A stretch of 64,000 nucleotides of DNA from Chitinophaga sp. SYP-B3965 (GCF_009647655.1 NZ_WJFD01000009.1:26361-90360); one strand, 5' to 3'; positions 9,078-18,071 are shown, counted from the first letter of the stretch. Notes: generated by a model from the sequence alone, not told the origin. Numbers and translations: made by a program.

Positions 9078-9854
9078 TTAGAATTGTATGAGAACGACAT
9101 CTTTCGGTTTCGCATCCGCAAACATGGCATCACCGCAGGCATTGTATTTACCGGGTCTTACACCCGTTAGCCTTTTGAATTCGTTGGAAAAATGTGCCTG
9201 ATCGAAGTAGTTGGCATCATATGCAACATCCGTGAGGCGGGTTGGATTTTTATGGAGGAGAAGGGTTTTGGCTTTATCAAAACGGCAAATGCGGATATAC
9301 GTTTGCAGATCAACACCTACCAGGTGTTTGAAACGCCGTTCCGTTTGCCGGATGCTTAAAGGGATATCCTGTAAAGAAGTGGCAGTAAAAATAGCGGTAT
9401 CTATCTGGGAAGGTGTTTTAAAATATTTCAATAAAAAATCCTCCAGTAAAGGAATTCGATTAGGAGCTTCTTTTAACTGATGATAAAATGAATGCAGCTC
9501 ATGTCCAAAAATATTAACCGCATCAACAACCTGGTTAGTCAGTTCAGACATGGGCATGGAAGTGAACCTGCTCAACCCAAAGGCCGTGAACTTTACCACC
9601 ACGCAATCCGTAGAATCGTTGGTGGAGCTGATCCTGTAAGGCCGCTCATGAAATCCGCTGAGCGCTGTTTTCAGGAAGGTATCATCATTATAGTATTTAC
9701 CGGAAAAATCAAAAGAGAGTGTTGTGCCTGGTCGCGGAAGGATACTTTTAGAAGGGATGGCACTATCCCCTGAAATGTGCATATAGCTTTCAATATATGG
9801 CTTCAGCTGCGGCGCAACTGCAAAAGACTCACGGTAATTCAACATATTATCCAT
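9078..9854 (-). CDS. AraC-family transcriptional regulator
   Basis: A 258-aa AraC/XylS-type regulator. The C-terminal 100 residues carry the double helix-turn-helix (RICRFDKAKTLLLH, then LTDVAYDANYFDQAHFSNEFKRLTGVRPGKY). The N-terminus resembles the DUF6597 sensor domain found in many Bacteroidetes AraC proteins. I placed the start at 9854: its ATG overlaps the stop region of the upstream reductase (ATGGATAA), indicating translational coupling; an ATG at 9875 is the in-frame alternative. It probably regulates the reductase or the SDR beside it, but that is inference. Confidence 0.88.
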   Translation of the reverse strand: MDNMLNYRESFAVAPQLKPYIESYMHISGDSAIPSKSILPRPGTTLSFDFSGKYYNDDTFLKTALSGFHERPYRISSTNDSTDCVVVKFTAFGLSRFTSMPMSELTNQVVDAVNIFGHELHSFYHQLKEAPNRIPLLEDFLLKYFKTPSQIDTAIFTATSLQDIPLSIRQTERRFKHLVGVDLQTYIRICRFDKAKTLLLHKNPTRLTDVAYDANYFDQAHFSNEFKRLTGVRPGKYNACGDAMFADAKPKDVVLIQF

Positions 9855-10563
9855 ACAGTTCAAGATGAATATCATGTCGGTCGTACCCCATAGCTATGAT
9901 CTTCTGCTTCGCTTCATCGATCATCGCTTTCCATCCGCAGAGGAAAAAATTAGCCGGCCTTTTATCTGCCAGTAATTCTTCATACACAGCATGTACATAC
10001 CCTTTTCTGCCGGTCCATTCTTCCCTTGATAAAGTAGGGAGATATTGAAAGCCCGGCATATCTGCCTGCAATTTCATCATTTCTTCCTTATACAAAAGAT
10101 CTTTTTCATAACGGGAGCCGGCAATGAGATAGATGTTGGGATGAACAATGCCATGATTATGCAGGTGGTGAGACATAGAGCGGAAAGGGGCGATCCCTGT
10201 TCCTGTACAGATAAAGAAAATGTCTTTTTCCATTACTTCCGGCAGTGTGAAAACACCCAGGGGGCCACGCATCGTAAGTTCCGTACCTTCTGTAACTTGT
10301 GTGCAGAGATAAGTGGAACCAGGCCCGCCTTCCAGCAACACGATCACCAGCTCTATTTCATTCGTCCCGTTTGGATGAGAAGCAATGGAATAACTACGCC
10401 ATCGTTTGTTCATTTTTTCGTGGATCGGCAGGTCCAGGGTTACAAACTGACCAGGTTTAAAATCGAAAGAACTTCTATCGGGAACGCGGATCCAGAACCT
10501 TTTTGTGTTATACGTCTCTTCCACAATCTTTGTTACCACGCCAGTAAACCATTTCTCGGGCAT
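9847..10563 (-). CDS. FAD/NAD(P)-binding ferredoxin reductase-type protein
   Basis: A 238-aa flavin reductase of the ferredoxin-NADP+ reductase superfamily. The FAD-binding RSYSIAS lies near residue 56, the phosphate-binding GPLGVFTLP near 100, and the NAD(P)-binding FICTGTGIAPFRSM near 117-130. There is no ferredoxin domain, in contrast to the 2Fe-2S reductase at 48.7 kb. It presumably shuttles electrons between NAD(P)H and a separate redox partner. Its stop overlaps the AraC start, so reductase and regulator form a coupled pair. Confidence 0.88.
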   Translation of the reverse strand: MPEKWFTGVVTKIVEETYNTKRFWIRVPDRSSFDFKPGQFVTLDLPIHEKMNKRWRSYSIASHPNGTNEIELVIVLLEGGPGSTYLCTQVTEGTELTMRGPLGVFTLPEVMEKDIFFICTGTGIAPFRSMSHHLHNHGIVHPNIYLIAGSRYEKDLLYKEEMMKLQADMPGFQYLPTLSREEWTGRKGYVHAVYEELLADKRPANFFLCGWKAMIDEAKQKIIAMGYDRHDIHLELYG

Positions 10564-10676
10564 GTATATAGGATTTATGTAAAATGTTCAAAGCTTCCTT
10601 ATCAGTTCAATCAATTTACATAAAAAACGACAATATATGAAATAAGCTACCCTGCCTCCCGCAAGGCAAAAAGCCT

Positions 10677-10684
10677 TATCTTTG
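10677..10684 (+). promoter_or_regulatory. -7 element of mfd
   Basis: TATCTTTG matches TAnnTTTG and lies 8 bp before the mfd ATG at 10693, so the transcript should carry only a few leader bases. Confidence 0.55.
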
Positions 10685-10692
10685 CCATCTTC

Positions 10693-13600
10693 ATGAATTT
10701 GCAGGGTGTTTTACAGTTATACGAGCGAGATTCCCGCCTGAAATCACTGGCGGCCGGGATCCTATTGCCCCGCCCCGGATATTTTCACCTCACGGGTCTT
10801 TCCGGCAGCGCCGCCACTTTTGTTGGCGCCACCGTTTGGAACAGTGCAGACGTGAATCACCTGTTCATCCTCAACGATAAAGAAGAAGCCGCTTATTTCC
10901 ATAATGATCTGGAACAGCTCACACAAGCGCTGGACCTTTTCTACTTCCCCGATTCTTTCAAAAAAACAGGTCAGTTCCAGGAATTCAACAGCAGTCATAG
11001 TATGCTTCGTACAGAAGCGCTGATGAAACTCACCGGTCAGCATGTTCATAAAAAGATCCTCGTCACTTATCCGGAAGCACTCTTTGAAAAAGTAGCAGGT
11101 AACACTGCCTACAACGCCAACATGATCCATGTGAAAGTAGGCGAAACACTCAAAGTAGATGAGCTGTTACAGAAACTGGTGGCATGGGGATTTGAACATT
11201 CCGATTTTGTATATGGCCCCGGCCAGTATGCAGTGAGAGGTGGCATCCTGGATATTTATTCTTTCGGGAATGAAAAACCTTACCGTTTTGAATTGTTTGG
11301 CGAAGAGGTGGATTCCATCCGCCTGTTTGATCCGGAAACCCAGCTCAGCGAAAGAAAGCTGAACCAGGTAACGCTGATCGCCAACATGGATACACGCGCC
11401 GTCACCCACACTAAAATGGGCTTACCGGAATTCCTGCCGGAAAACACCGTAGTATGGATCAAAGACCCTGCTTACGTACAAGGCGTGATCAACCAGATGG
11501 AACAACGTTTGGAGGATTGGTTGCGAACCGGCCAGAAAGTAAAAGTAGGAGAAGAGGAAGAACTGCTGTTAGGCGAAGAAGATTTCGTAAAAGGCGATGT
11601 AATGATGGAACAGCTGTTAAAGCGTCCATGTATTGTATTCGGTTCTCATTTCAATTTTGAAAAAGTTCCTGCTGCCGTTCAATCCATTGCTTTCAACACA
11701 ACACAACAACCCGTATTCAACCGCCAGTTTGATCTGCTGATCAAAGACCTGGCTAAACATAATGCTAATAGATCAGCCCTCTTCATCTTTGCAGAAAACC
11801 CTCGCCAGTTAGAGCGGTTAAGAAGTATTTTCGAAGACCTGAAAGCAGATTTCAGCTTCTCTCCTGTACCCGTTGCCATCAGCGCCGGCTTTATCGATAA
11901 CGATCTGAAAGTAGTGTGTTACACAGATCACCAGATCTTCCAGCGGTACCACAAATTCAAGGTGAAACAGGCTTACAACAAGAACAAAGCCATTACCCTG
12001 AAAACCCTGAGAGAGTTGCAGTCCGGCGATTTCGTGACACACATCGATCACGGCGTAGGTATGTACAGCGGATTACAGAAGATCGAAGTAAATGGAAAGA
12101 TGCAGGAGGCCATCCGCATCATCTACAAGAATAACGATCTCTTGTATGTGAACATCAACTCACTCCATAAGATCAGCAAATACACCGGCAAAGAAGGTGT
12201 TTCTCCCAAAGTAAATAAACTCGGCAGCGATGCATGGGATAAACTGAAAGAGAAAGCTAAAACGCAGGTAAAAGATATCGCGAAAGACCTCATCAAATTA
12301 TACGCCGCGCGTAAAGCCCAACAGGGATTTTCGCATGCACCTGATACCTATCTGCAAACAGAATTGGAATCTTCATTTATATACGAAGACACACCAGATC
12401 AAAGCAAAGCAGTATCAGATGTGAAGCGGGATATGGAATCACCCTCTCCAATGGACAGATTGGTATGTGGCGACGTAGGTTTTGGTAAAACAGAAGTAGC
12501 CGTTCGTGCTGCCTGGAAAACAGTAGTGGATGGAAAACAGGCAGCCATACTGGTTCCTACTACTATCCTCGCTTTCCAACACTACAAAACTTTCTCAGAA
12601 CGGTTAAAAGATTTCCCTTGCACCGTAGATTATATCAATCGTTTTAAATCCGCCAAAGAGAAAAAGGAAACACTGCAAAGACTCGCAGAAGGTAAGATCG
12701 ATATCATTATCGGCACACATGCCCTGTTAGGAAAAGAAGTGAAGTTCAAAGACCTTGGCGTAATGATTGTAGATGAAGAACAGAAGTTTGGTGTTACTGC
12801 AAAGGAAAAACTGAAAACGCTCAAAGTAAACGTAGATACGCTCACCCTCACCGCAACGCCTATCCCAAGAACATTACAGTTCTCCCTGATGGGCGCGCGT
12901 GATCTGTCTGTGATCAATACCCCCCCTCCCAATCGCCAGCCAATTGAAACAGAGGTACATGTATTTGACAAAGACCTGATCCGTGATGCGATCTATTACG
13001 AAACAGAACGTGGCGGCCAGGTATACTTCATTCATAACCGTGTAAACGGCTTACGTGAAATGGCCGGCCTGATCCAGGAACTTTGTCCCGATCTTTCCAT
13101 TGCTACCGCACATGGCCAACTGGAAGGACATCAACTGGAACAGGTGATCATGGATTTCATCGATCGCAAATACGATGTGCTGGTATGTACCAATATCGTA
13201 GAGAGCGGTGTGGACATTTCCAATGCCAACACCATCATCATCAACAGCGCCAATCATTTTGGTCTCAGTGATCTGCACCAGTTAAGGGGCCGTGTAGGAA
13301 GAAGCAATAAAAAAGCATTCTGTTACCTGCTCGCGCCACCCATGAGCACATTACCTGCAGATAGCCGCAAACGTTTACAAACACTGGAACAGCATAGTGA
13401 ATTAGGCAGTGGTTTCCAGATAGCCATGCGCGACCTGGACATCCGTGGAGCCGGTAATTTATTAGGCGGTGAACAAAGTGGTTTCATTTCAGAGATCGGT
13501 TTCGACATGTACACAAAAATTCTGGACGAAGCCATCCGCGAATTAAAACAAACCGACTTCAAAGACCTCTTCAAAGAGCAGCTGGAAGAGAAGAAAGATT

Positions 13601-14064
13601 TCATCAGCGATTGTACCATCGATACGGATCTGGAGATACTTATTCCCGATTCATATATAGAAAGCATCCAGGAACGTTTAAACTTGTACCAGGAATTAGA
13701 TAACATCACGCTGGAAAGCAAACTCGTAGAATTCGAAGCAGGGCTCGAAGACCGTTTTGGTCCCGTACCTGCACCTGTAAAAGATCTGTTCACCACCATC
13801 CGTACCCGTTGGGAAGCGATAGCGTTAGGTTTTGAAAAGATGATCCTCAAAGAAGAAAAATTACGTTGTTATTTTATAAATAATCCCGATAGCCCGTATT
13901 TCGAATCCCCCACTTTCCAGCATATCCTGTCTTATATACAGACGCGCACCAACAATGCAAAACTGAAGCAGGTAGGAAAGAACTTTATGTTAGTAGTAGA
14001 CCGGATCAAGACCATGGACGATCTGTACAGCTTCCTGAAAAAGATGAGTGACGCCCGTAAGTAA
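10693..14064 (+). CDS. mfd: transcription-repair coupling factor Mfd
   Basis: A 1123-aa superfamily 2 translocase that removes stalled RNA polymerase from DNA lesions and recruits UvrA. In order: a UvrB-like homology region in the first 350 residues (QYAVRGGILDIYSFG); the CarD-like RNA polymerase-interaction domain near 446-510 (GDFVTHIDHGVGMYSG); the RecG-like motor with Walker A GDVGFGKTE near 593; the DEEQ box near 694; TATPIPRTL near 720; the QLRGRVGRS motif VI; and a TRCF C-terminal domain. The length is near the family norm. A short-leader promoter precedes it; no clear terminator follows. Confidence 0.97.
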   Translation: MNLQGVLQLYERDSRLKSLAAGILLPRPGYFHLTGLSGSAATFVGATVWNSADVNHLFILNDKEEAAYFHNDLEQLTQALDLFYFPDSFKKTGQFQEFNSSHSMLRTEALMKLTGQHVHKKILVTYPEALFEKVAGNTAYNANMIHVKVGETLKVDELLQKLVAWGFEHSDFVYGPGQYAVRGGILDIYSFGNEKPYRFELFGEEVDSIRLFDPETQLSERKLNQVTLIANMDTRAVTHTKMGLPEFLPENTVVWIKDPAYVQGVINQMEQRLEDWLRTGQKVKVGEEEELLLGEEDFVKGDVMMEQLLKRPCIVFGSHFNFEKVPAAVQSIAFNTTQQPVFNRQFDLLIKDLAKHNANRSALFIFAENPRQLERLRSIFEDLKADFSFSPVPVAISAGFIDNDLKVVCYTDHQIFQRYHKFKVKQAYNKNKAITLKTLRELQSGDFVTHIDHGVGMYSGLQKIEVNGKMQEAIRIIYKNNDLLYVNINSLHKISKYTGKEGVSPKVNKLGSDAWDKLKEKAKTQVKDIAKDLIKLYAARKAQQGFSHAPDTYLQTELESSFIYEDTPDQSKAVSDVKRDMESPSPMDRLVCGDVGFGKTEVAVRAAWKTVVDGKQAAILVPTTILAFQHYKTFSERLKDFPCTVDYINRFKSAKEKKETLQRLAEGKIDIIIGTHALLGKEVKFKDLGVMIVDEEQKFGVTAKEKLKTLKVNVDTLTLTATPIPRTLQFSLMGARDLSVINTPPPNRQPIETEVHVFDKDLIRDAIYYETERGGQVYFIHNRVNGLREMAGLIQELCPDLSIATAHGQLEGHQLEQVIMDFIDRKYDVLVCTNIVESGVDISNANTIIINSANHFGLSDLHQLRGRVGRSNKKAFCYLLAPPMSTLPADSRKRLQTLEQHSELGSGFQIAMRDLDIRGAGNLLGGEQSGFISEIGFDMYTKILDEAIRELKQTDFKDLFKEQLEEKKDFISDCTIDTDLEILIPDSYIESIQERLNLYQELDNITLESKLVEFEAGLEDRFGPVPAPVKDLFTTIRTRWEAIALGFEKMILKEEKLRCYFINNPDSPYFESPTFQHILSYIQTRTNNAKLKQVGKNFMLVVDRIKTMDDLYSFLKKMSDARK

Positions 14065-14216
14065 CCCTATTGGCATCATCATTGTAACATATGCGGCAGC
14101 TGTACGTTACAAGCACATTACCTAACTAAAAACTAAAAGAAAAGTTAAAGCCTGCAAGGGCATATGGAAACACACCAAACCCCTGCATCCTGTACTTGAA
14201 TTTAAAACTGAAAGCA

Positions 14217-14939
14217 ATGAAAAGATTAACCGTATTATTAATGGGCCTCTTTATGACAGCAACATCCTTTGCACAAACAACGGACAACAAACCCCCGGTG
14301 AGAAAGATAGAAGTAACCGGAACAGCCGAGATGGAGATCACACCCGATGAGATCACTATTAACATTACCCTGCGTGAATATTATAAGAACAAAACCAATA
14401 AAGTAGGCATTACTACTTTAGAAGCGCAGTTGCAAAAGGCCGTACAAGATGCCGGCATCACCAAAGAGAACTTCACCATTGGTAACGTATTTGGCACCAA
14501 CTACGAGCAGTGGTGGAAAAAGAAAAAAACTGCAGAAGACTTCCTGGCACGTAAACAATATGTGCTGAAAGTAAATCGTCTGGACAAGATCAATGGTATC
14601 CTTGCAGCAGTAGATGAAGAAGGTATCGAAAGCGTGAACATCGCGGCTTTCAATTCCACCAAAATGGAAGAATACCGCAAGCAGGTTAAGGCCAACGCTA
14701 TGAAAGCAGCGAGAACGAAAGCAACCTATCTGTTGGCTGCCATCGACGAAAATATTGGCAGTGTGATAGAAGTACAGGAGTTCAACAACGATCAGTACAG
14801 CGATGTACGTCCTGAAGCCGCTAACATGAGGATGTTTGCAAAAGCAGATGCAGCAGGTGCCGGTGTACCAGATTCAAACATTGATGTAAAAACTATCAAG
14901 ATCCGCGCAGAGATCAGAGCTGTGTTCGGAATTAAATAA
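14217..14939 (+). CDS. SIMPL domain-containing periplasmic protein (DUF541)
   Basis: A 240-aa exported protein with a signal peptide (MKRLTVLLMGLFMTATSFAQ) and a SIMPL/DUF541 domain: RKIEVTGTAEMEITPDEITINITL near the mature N-terminus, then the helix MKAARTKATYLLAAIDENIGSV. SIMPL proteins such as BP26 and YggE form periplasmic rings; YggE is linked to oxidative-stress tolerance. I chose the ATG at 14217, where the signal peptide begins; an upstream TTG start at 14196 is possible but unlikely. It is probably a single gene, ending at a strong terminator. Confidence 0.85.
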   Translation: MKRLTVLLMGLFMTATSFAQTTDNKPPVRKIEVTGTAEMEITPDEITINITLREYYKNKTNKVGITTLEAQLQKAVQDAGITKENFTIGNVFGTNYEQWWKKKKTAEDFLARKQYVLKVNRLDKINGILAAVDEEGIESVNIAAFNSTKMEEYRKQVKANAMKAARTKATYLLAAIDENIGSVIEVQEFNNDQYSDVRPEAANMRMFAKADAAGAGVPDSNIDVKTIKIRAEIRAVFGIK

Positions 14940-14958
14940 GGCATAGGTATACGTATAA

Positions 14959-14999
14959 AAGAAAAGGGCTGCCAGTCGTCACTGGTAGCCCTTTTCTTG
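14959..14999 (+). terminator. intrinsic terminator after the SIMPL gene
   Basis: A nearly perfect 18-bp stem, AAGAAAAGGGCTGCCAGT against ACTGGTAGCCCTTTTCTT with one G-T pair, has a 4-nt loop. The A-rich and T-rich flanks suit termination in both directions. Confidence 0.85.
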
Positions 15000-15189
15000 T
15001 CTGTCTAAAACATTGTTTGCCTGCGGCTGAAGACGCGTGGCTTTGCGTTGTTCTACTGTCAATTAAACTTGTCTATTCACTTCTATTTTGCTATTTCTTA
15101 TAAACTGCGCCCGGCGGAGTTATAAGATTTAGTGTATCAGGTAATAGGTAACAGGGATAAATAGGGTATTATAGGATATGGTAATAAGT

Positions 15190-15690
15190 TTATTGCATTG
15201 GTAATACAGTCACATCAAATTTTCCTTCCGTAATGATCTTAGATTCCGCCAGATTGGTGTCATTAACCAGTTTGCCGGAGAAAGTACCTTTAGCCTTCGT
15301 TGCGGAAATAGTTTCCAGTGTAATGGTAGCAATGCCACCATCATTTATATCATCAGCAGAATAAGCTTCAGAAAATCCTGATTTGTACCAGGCGAGATAA
15401 TTATAAGTGTCCGCAGCTAAAATATAGGTCCCAGGTTTCAGTTGTCTGTCAGGAAACACCACATTTATAGTAATAGCTTGATTATCAGCCCCTAACCCGG
15501 AAATGATCAGAAAAGAGTTCCTACTCCCGGTATCATTATAGGTAGCCGTAAGTTGTTTATTGATATCAATAAAGACGTTGTCTATTTTAACGGAGCAGGT
15601 TCCTGCCGCCGTATTTTTATCTTTCTCACATGCACTCAGGGCAGCAGTAGCCAGGAGGCCCAGCGCCAGTATGGATTGTTTCAATTTCAT
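15190..15690 (-). CDS. lipoprotein, function unknown
   Basis: A 166-aa protein with a clear lipoprotein signal (MKLKQSILALGLLATAALSAC, lipidated Cys21, then EKDKN). The mature part looks beta-rich (SVKIDNVFIDINKQLTATY; GTYILAADTYNYLAWY) and ends with a segment resembling small Bacteroidetes surface lipoproteins (GTFSGKLVND). No family I can name. It probably sits in the envelope. It is flanked by gene-poor DNA on both sides. Confidence 0.7.
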   Translation of the reverse strand: MKLKQSILALGLLATAALSACEKDKNTAAGTCSVKIDNVFIDINKQLTATYNDTGSRNSFLIISGLGADNQAITINVVFPDRQLKPGTYILAADTYNYLAWYKSGFSEAYSADDINDGGIATITLETISATKAKGTFSGKLVNDTNLAESKIITEGKFDVTVLPMQ

Positions 15691-15906
15691 AGGATATAAA
15701 GCATTACAAAGACAAGTGCAATATAATACACATATATAGATTAAAAAAATATATTATAGATAATTTTTGTTATGCGAGGATTCTTGTGCTGAATGAGAAG
15801 TACTAAAGGAGTATAATAGAAGGGCTGAGATAGGGTCTAGATAGGGTTGACATAAAGTACTAATAGGATCAAACAATAAGCATCCTTATACTGTTATACT
15901 ATTATT
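15691..15906. other. intergenic region with short direct repeats
   Basis: An AT-rich spacer between the divergent lipoprotein gene and the orphan gene at 15907. It holds two pairs of direct repeats: AAGTACTAA at about 15799 and 15857, and GATAGGGT twice between about 15829 and 15845. A perfect TTGACA lies near 15847, without a matching -10. The role is unknown, possibly regulatory. Confidence 0.35.
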
Positions 15907-16401
15907 ATGGCAACAACCACAAACAATGTGCTTCTAAGAGAAGCCCGCGGGACCTTCGGTAAACAAATCGTTTTCAGGCAACGGAACGGAAAAACCGTGA
16001 TGTGCAACATGCCGAGGCCCTACCCGCCCAAAACCGCCAACCAACTGGCAAACCAGGAGCGGTTTGCGCGGGCCAACGCCTTTGCAAAAGCCGTGATTGC
16101 GGATCCTGTTCGAAAGGCAGCCTACCAGGCCAGGGCTACAAAGCCTGGGGTATCTGCGTACCACGTAGCTTTCCAGGAAGCATTTCATGGGGCAGAAATC
16201 AAAGAGGTGCGCGTGGAGGAAAAAGTAGTTACTGTGCGCATGCGTAATAATAATGGTGTGAAAGAAGTGCGTGTAGATGATAAACCGGCTGTATTTAATG
16301 AACGCTTGCAGGTATGGGAGTATGTTTTGAGTGGGGGAGAGCGGGAGGTAAGGGCTTTTGATAAGATGGGGAGGTGTTGGGTGAGGGGGTTGGATGGGTA
16401 A
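15907..16401 (+). CDS. orphan protein, function unknown
   Basis: A 164-aa protein, basic and Arg/Lys-rich, without signal peptide or membrane segment. The N-terminal half (REARGTFGKQIVFRQRNGKT, then an Arg/Ala-rich helix RFARANAFAKAVIADPVRKA) distantly recalls the DUF6266 family of Bacteroidetes, in which a short GK.G..V....GK pattern also occurs; this link is weak. The C-terminal third is charged and beta-like. The last 70 bp are unusually G-rich. It sits alone in a gene-poor patch. Confidence 0.6.
   Translation: MATTTNNVLLREARGTFGKQIVFRQRNGKTVMCNMPRPYPPKTANQLANQERFARANAFAKAVIADPVRKAAYQARATKPGVSAYHVAFQEAFHGAEIKEVRVEEKVVTVRMRNNNGVKEVRVDDKPAVFNERLQVWEYVLSGGEREVRAFDKMGRCWVRGLDG
16333..16398 (+). 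repeat. G-run cluster (potential G-quadruplex) at the end of the orphan gene
   Basis: Seven G-runs of 3-5 bases occur within 66 bp on the coding strand (starting near 16333, 16343, 16352, 16368, 16379, 16385 and 16396), with loops of 3-13 bases. A six-C run at about 16412-16417 could pair with them. Confidence 0.4.
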
Positions 16402-16429
16402 CATATCGTATCCCCCCATGTTTGTGAGG

Positions 16430-17479
16430 TTATTCCAATTGCTTTTTTAGTTCTGCTTTACTTGGAAGATAGAGTTTATATTCTCTTGAATAAATCTGTT
16501 TGTTATCCTGTGGAAGTGTAAATTCCACTACTGTTTTGTTATCTTCTTTGCAAAGAATAATACCGATAGTAGGATTTTCATCAGGCGTTTTAATCATTCG
16601 ATCATAGTAATTGACATACATCTGCATTTGGCCTATATCCTGATGTGTTAATGCTCCGATTTTCAGATCGAATATTACAAATGAGCGTAATAAACGATTG
16701 TAGAATACAAGATCTACATAGAAATCTTGCCCTTCAAAGCTAAACCGTCTTTGTCTGCCCTCAAATAAAAAACCTTTTCCTAACTCAAGCATAAAATGTT
16801 CAAGTTTATCTATGATAGCTGTTTCAAGATCGTTTTCTGAATAGCGGTGATCTTCCTGCAATTCTAAGAATTCTAATACGTAGGGGTTCTTTATTGCATC
16901 AGTGGCCTTCTCAATAATTTGTCCCTTCTTTGTTAACTGCATCACACCATTTTTATCACGACTAAGTGCCAGTCTTTCATATAGGGATGATTGATATTGG
17001 CGTCGCAATTCGCGAACAGTCCAATTATTTTGAATAGCTTCTATTTGATAGAATTTACGCTCTTCAATATCTTTTATTTTGAGTAACTGCACGTAATGAG
17101 ACCAACCAAGCTGTGAAGAGTAATCGGAAATCCGAGACGCTGTCTCGGAAATCAATGAATTTGCACCTTTTTCAGAAATCCGAGACAGTGTCTCGGATTT
17201 TCGGTATTGCTGATAAAATAAGCGCATCAACTCCAGATTATCAACTGAATAACCTTTGCCGAATTCCTTTATAAGAGATTCACTTAGATTTTTTAGCACC
17301 TCCTTTGCATATTCTGCTCTTTCTTTTCCCTTTTGCTCATTTTCTGTAATTATACGTCCGATTTCAAAGTAGGTGAATACCATGGCAGCATTAATATTGC
17401 GCACAATATTCTCCCGTGATTGTTCTATTATAGATTTTATTGAAATAAAAAGACGCTTATCAGTTAGTGCTGACCTCAT
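16430..17479 (-). CDS. PDDEXK nuclease domain protein (YhcG/DUF1016 family)
   Basis: A 349-aa protein of the YhcG family. The N-terminal DUF1016 part spans about residues 1-165 (YFEIGRIITENEQKG; SWSHYVQLLKIKD near 129). The C-terminal PDDEXK nuclease domain runs from about 185 (DAIKNPYVLEFLELQ), with candidate catalytic residues in FYVDLVFYNRLLRSFVIFDLK (D...DLK near 260-280). Relatives often accompany restriction systems or toxin-like loci; no such partner is seen here. The linker near residues 100-125 contains two ETxSRIS(E/D) repeats encoded by palindromic DNA. It is convergent with the orphan gene. Confidence 0.85.
   Translation of the reverse strand: MRSALTDKRLFISIKSIIEQSRENIVRNINAAMVFTYFEIGRIITENEQKGKERAEYAKEVLKNLSESLIKEFGKGYSVDNLELMRLFYQQYRKSETLSRISEKGANSLISETASRISDYSSQLGWSHYVQLLKIKDIEERKFYQIEAIQNNWTVRELRRQYQSSLYERLALSRDKNGVMQLTKKGQIIEKATDAIKNPYVLEFLELQEDHRYSENDLETAIIDKLEHFMLELGKGFLFEGRQRRFSFEGQDFYVDLVFYNRLLRSFVIFDLKIGALTHQDIGQMQMYVNYYDRMIKTPDENPTIGIILCKEDNKTVVEFTLPQDNKQIYSREYKLYLPSKAELKKQLE
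17131..17200. repeat. two palindromic repeats inside the YhcG-family gene
   Basis: TCCGAGAC and GTCTCGGA flank a 3-nt loop at 17131-17149; AAATCCGAGAC and GTCTCGGATTT flank a 3-nt loop at 17176-17200. The two copies encode the ETASRIS and ETLSRIS peptides, so coding sequence and palindrome coincide. Confidence 0.75.
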
Positions 17480-17792
17480 TTTGAAAAATGTGTTGTTTAA
17501 GGATACTTCTCTTGAAATAGTTTCGTATTTTTATAAACCCTTATTCCCGGTTGTCCCTGACTTTGGTCAAACTTCCGGGTTTCGTTTTTAACCCCATTCC
17601 TCACACTCAATTCCGCTTTAAGTTTATTAGGAGATAGCCTGTAAGGTTAACACGGCTTATAAGAAATGAGGGCTAACAAACTATCACGAATATAGTTTGT
17701 GGTAATCAACACAGAAATAATAATTTGAAAAGCAAATGTTAACGGTGATGATGGAGCGTGTTTTTTGTGCGGGTAAGGTTAACTATATCCAA
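17480..17792. other. gene-free stretch with an inverted repeat
   Basis: I find no credible gene. ACAAACTAT and ATAGTTTGT form a 9-bp stem with a 7-nt loop at 17676-17700, and TAAGGTTAAC occurs twice (about 17642 and 17774). The right end is the 5' region of the YhcG-family gene. Confidence 0.4.
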
Positions 17793-18017
17793 TCAGTTTC
17801 TCGGTCTATCATGAAGCGGATCAAGATCAACAGTATCAGAAAAGGCGATTAGTTTTTCATGCAATAATTGATCGAGTTCATAAATGATCGTTTCATCTAA
17901 CGCGGTAGGAATTGCAGAAGTATATTTTGAAGCACAGTCTGCAACATATTGCACTACCGTCATTTTTCCTTTAGCAGCTATAAATACAATTTGCGGCCAG
18001 GGATCAAGGTTGAACAT
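17793..18017 (-). CDS. small hypothetical protein downstream of gyrB
   Basis: A 74-aa protein starting MFNLDPWPQIVFIAAKG. No domain or signal peptide is recognised; the second half is acidic (ELDQLLHEKLIAF, DTVDLDPLHD). The reading frame continues upstream to 18131, but that part runs back through the gyrB terminator, so the ATG at 18017 is preferred. It lies on the same strand as gyrB, about 115 bp downstream and after a terminator, so it may need its own promoter. Confidence 0.5.
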   Translation of the reverse strand: MFNLDPWPQIVFIAAKGKMTVVQYVADCASKYTSAIPTALDETIIYELDQLLHEKLIAFSDTVDLDPLHDRPRN

Positions 18018-18071
18018 GCATTTAGTTTCTTCGATTAAAATACAAAAATTTAAAAGTGAATATCTGAACAT

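Noticed and set aside
13895..13915. tRNA T-loop-like TTCGAATCCC
   Set aside because: It lies inside mfd in frame; no acceptor or anticodon stems can be formed around it.
15145..15175. Homing-endonuclease (I-SceI-like) sequence AACAGGGATAAATAGGG
   Set aside because: It only loosely resembles that site, and no intron or endonuclease gene is present.
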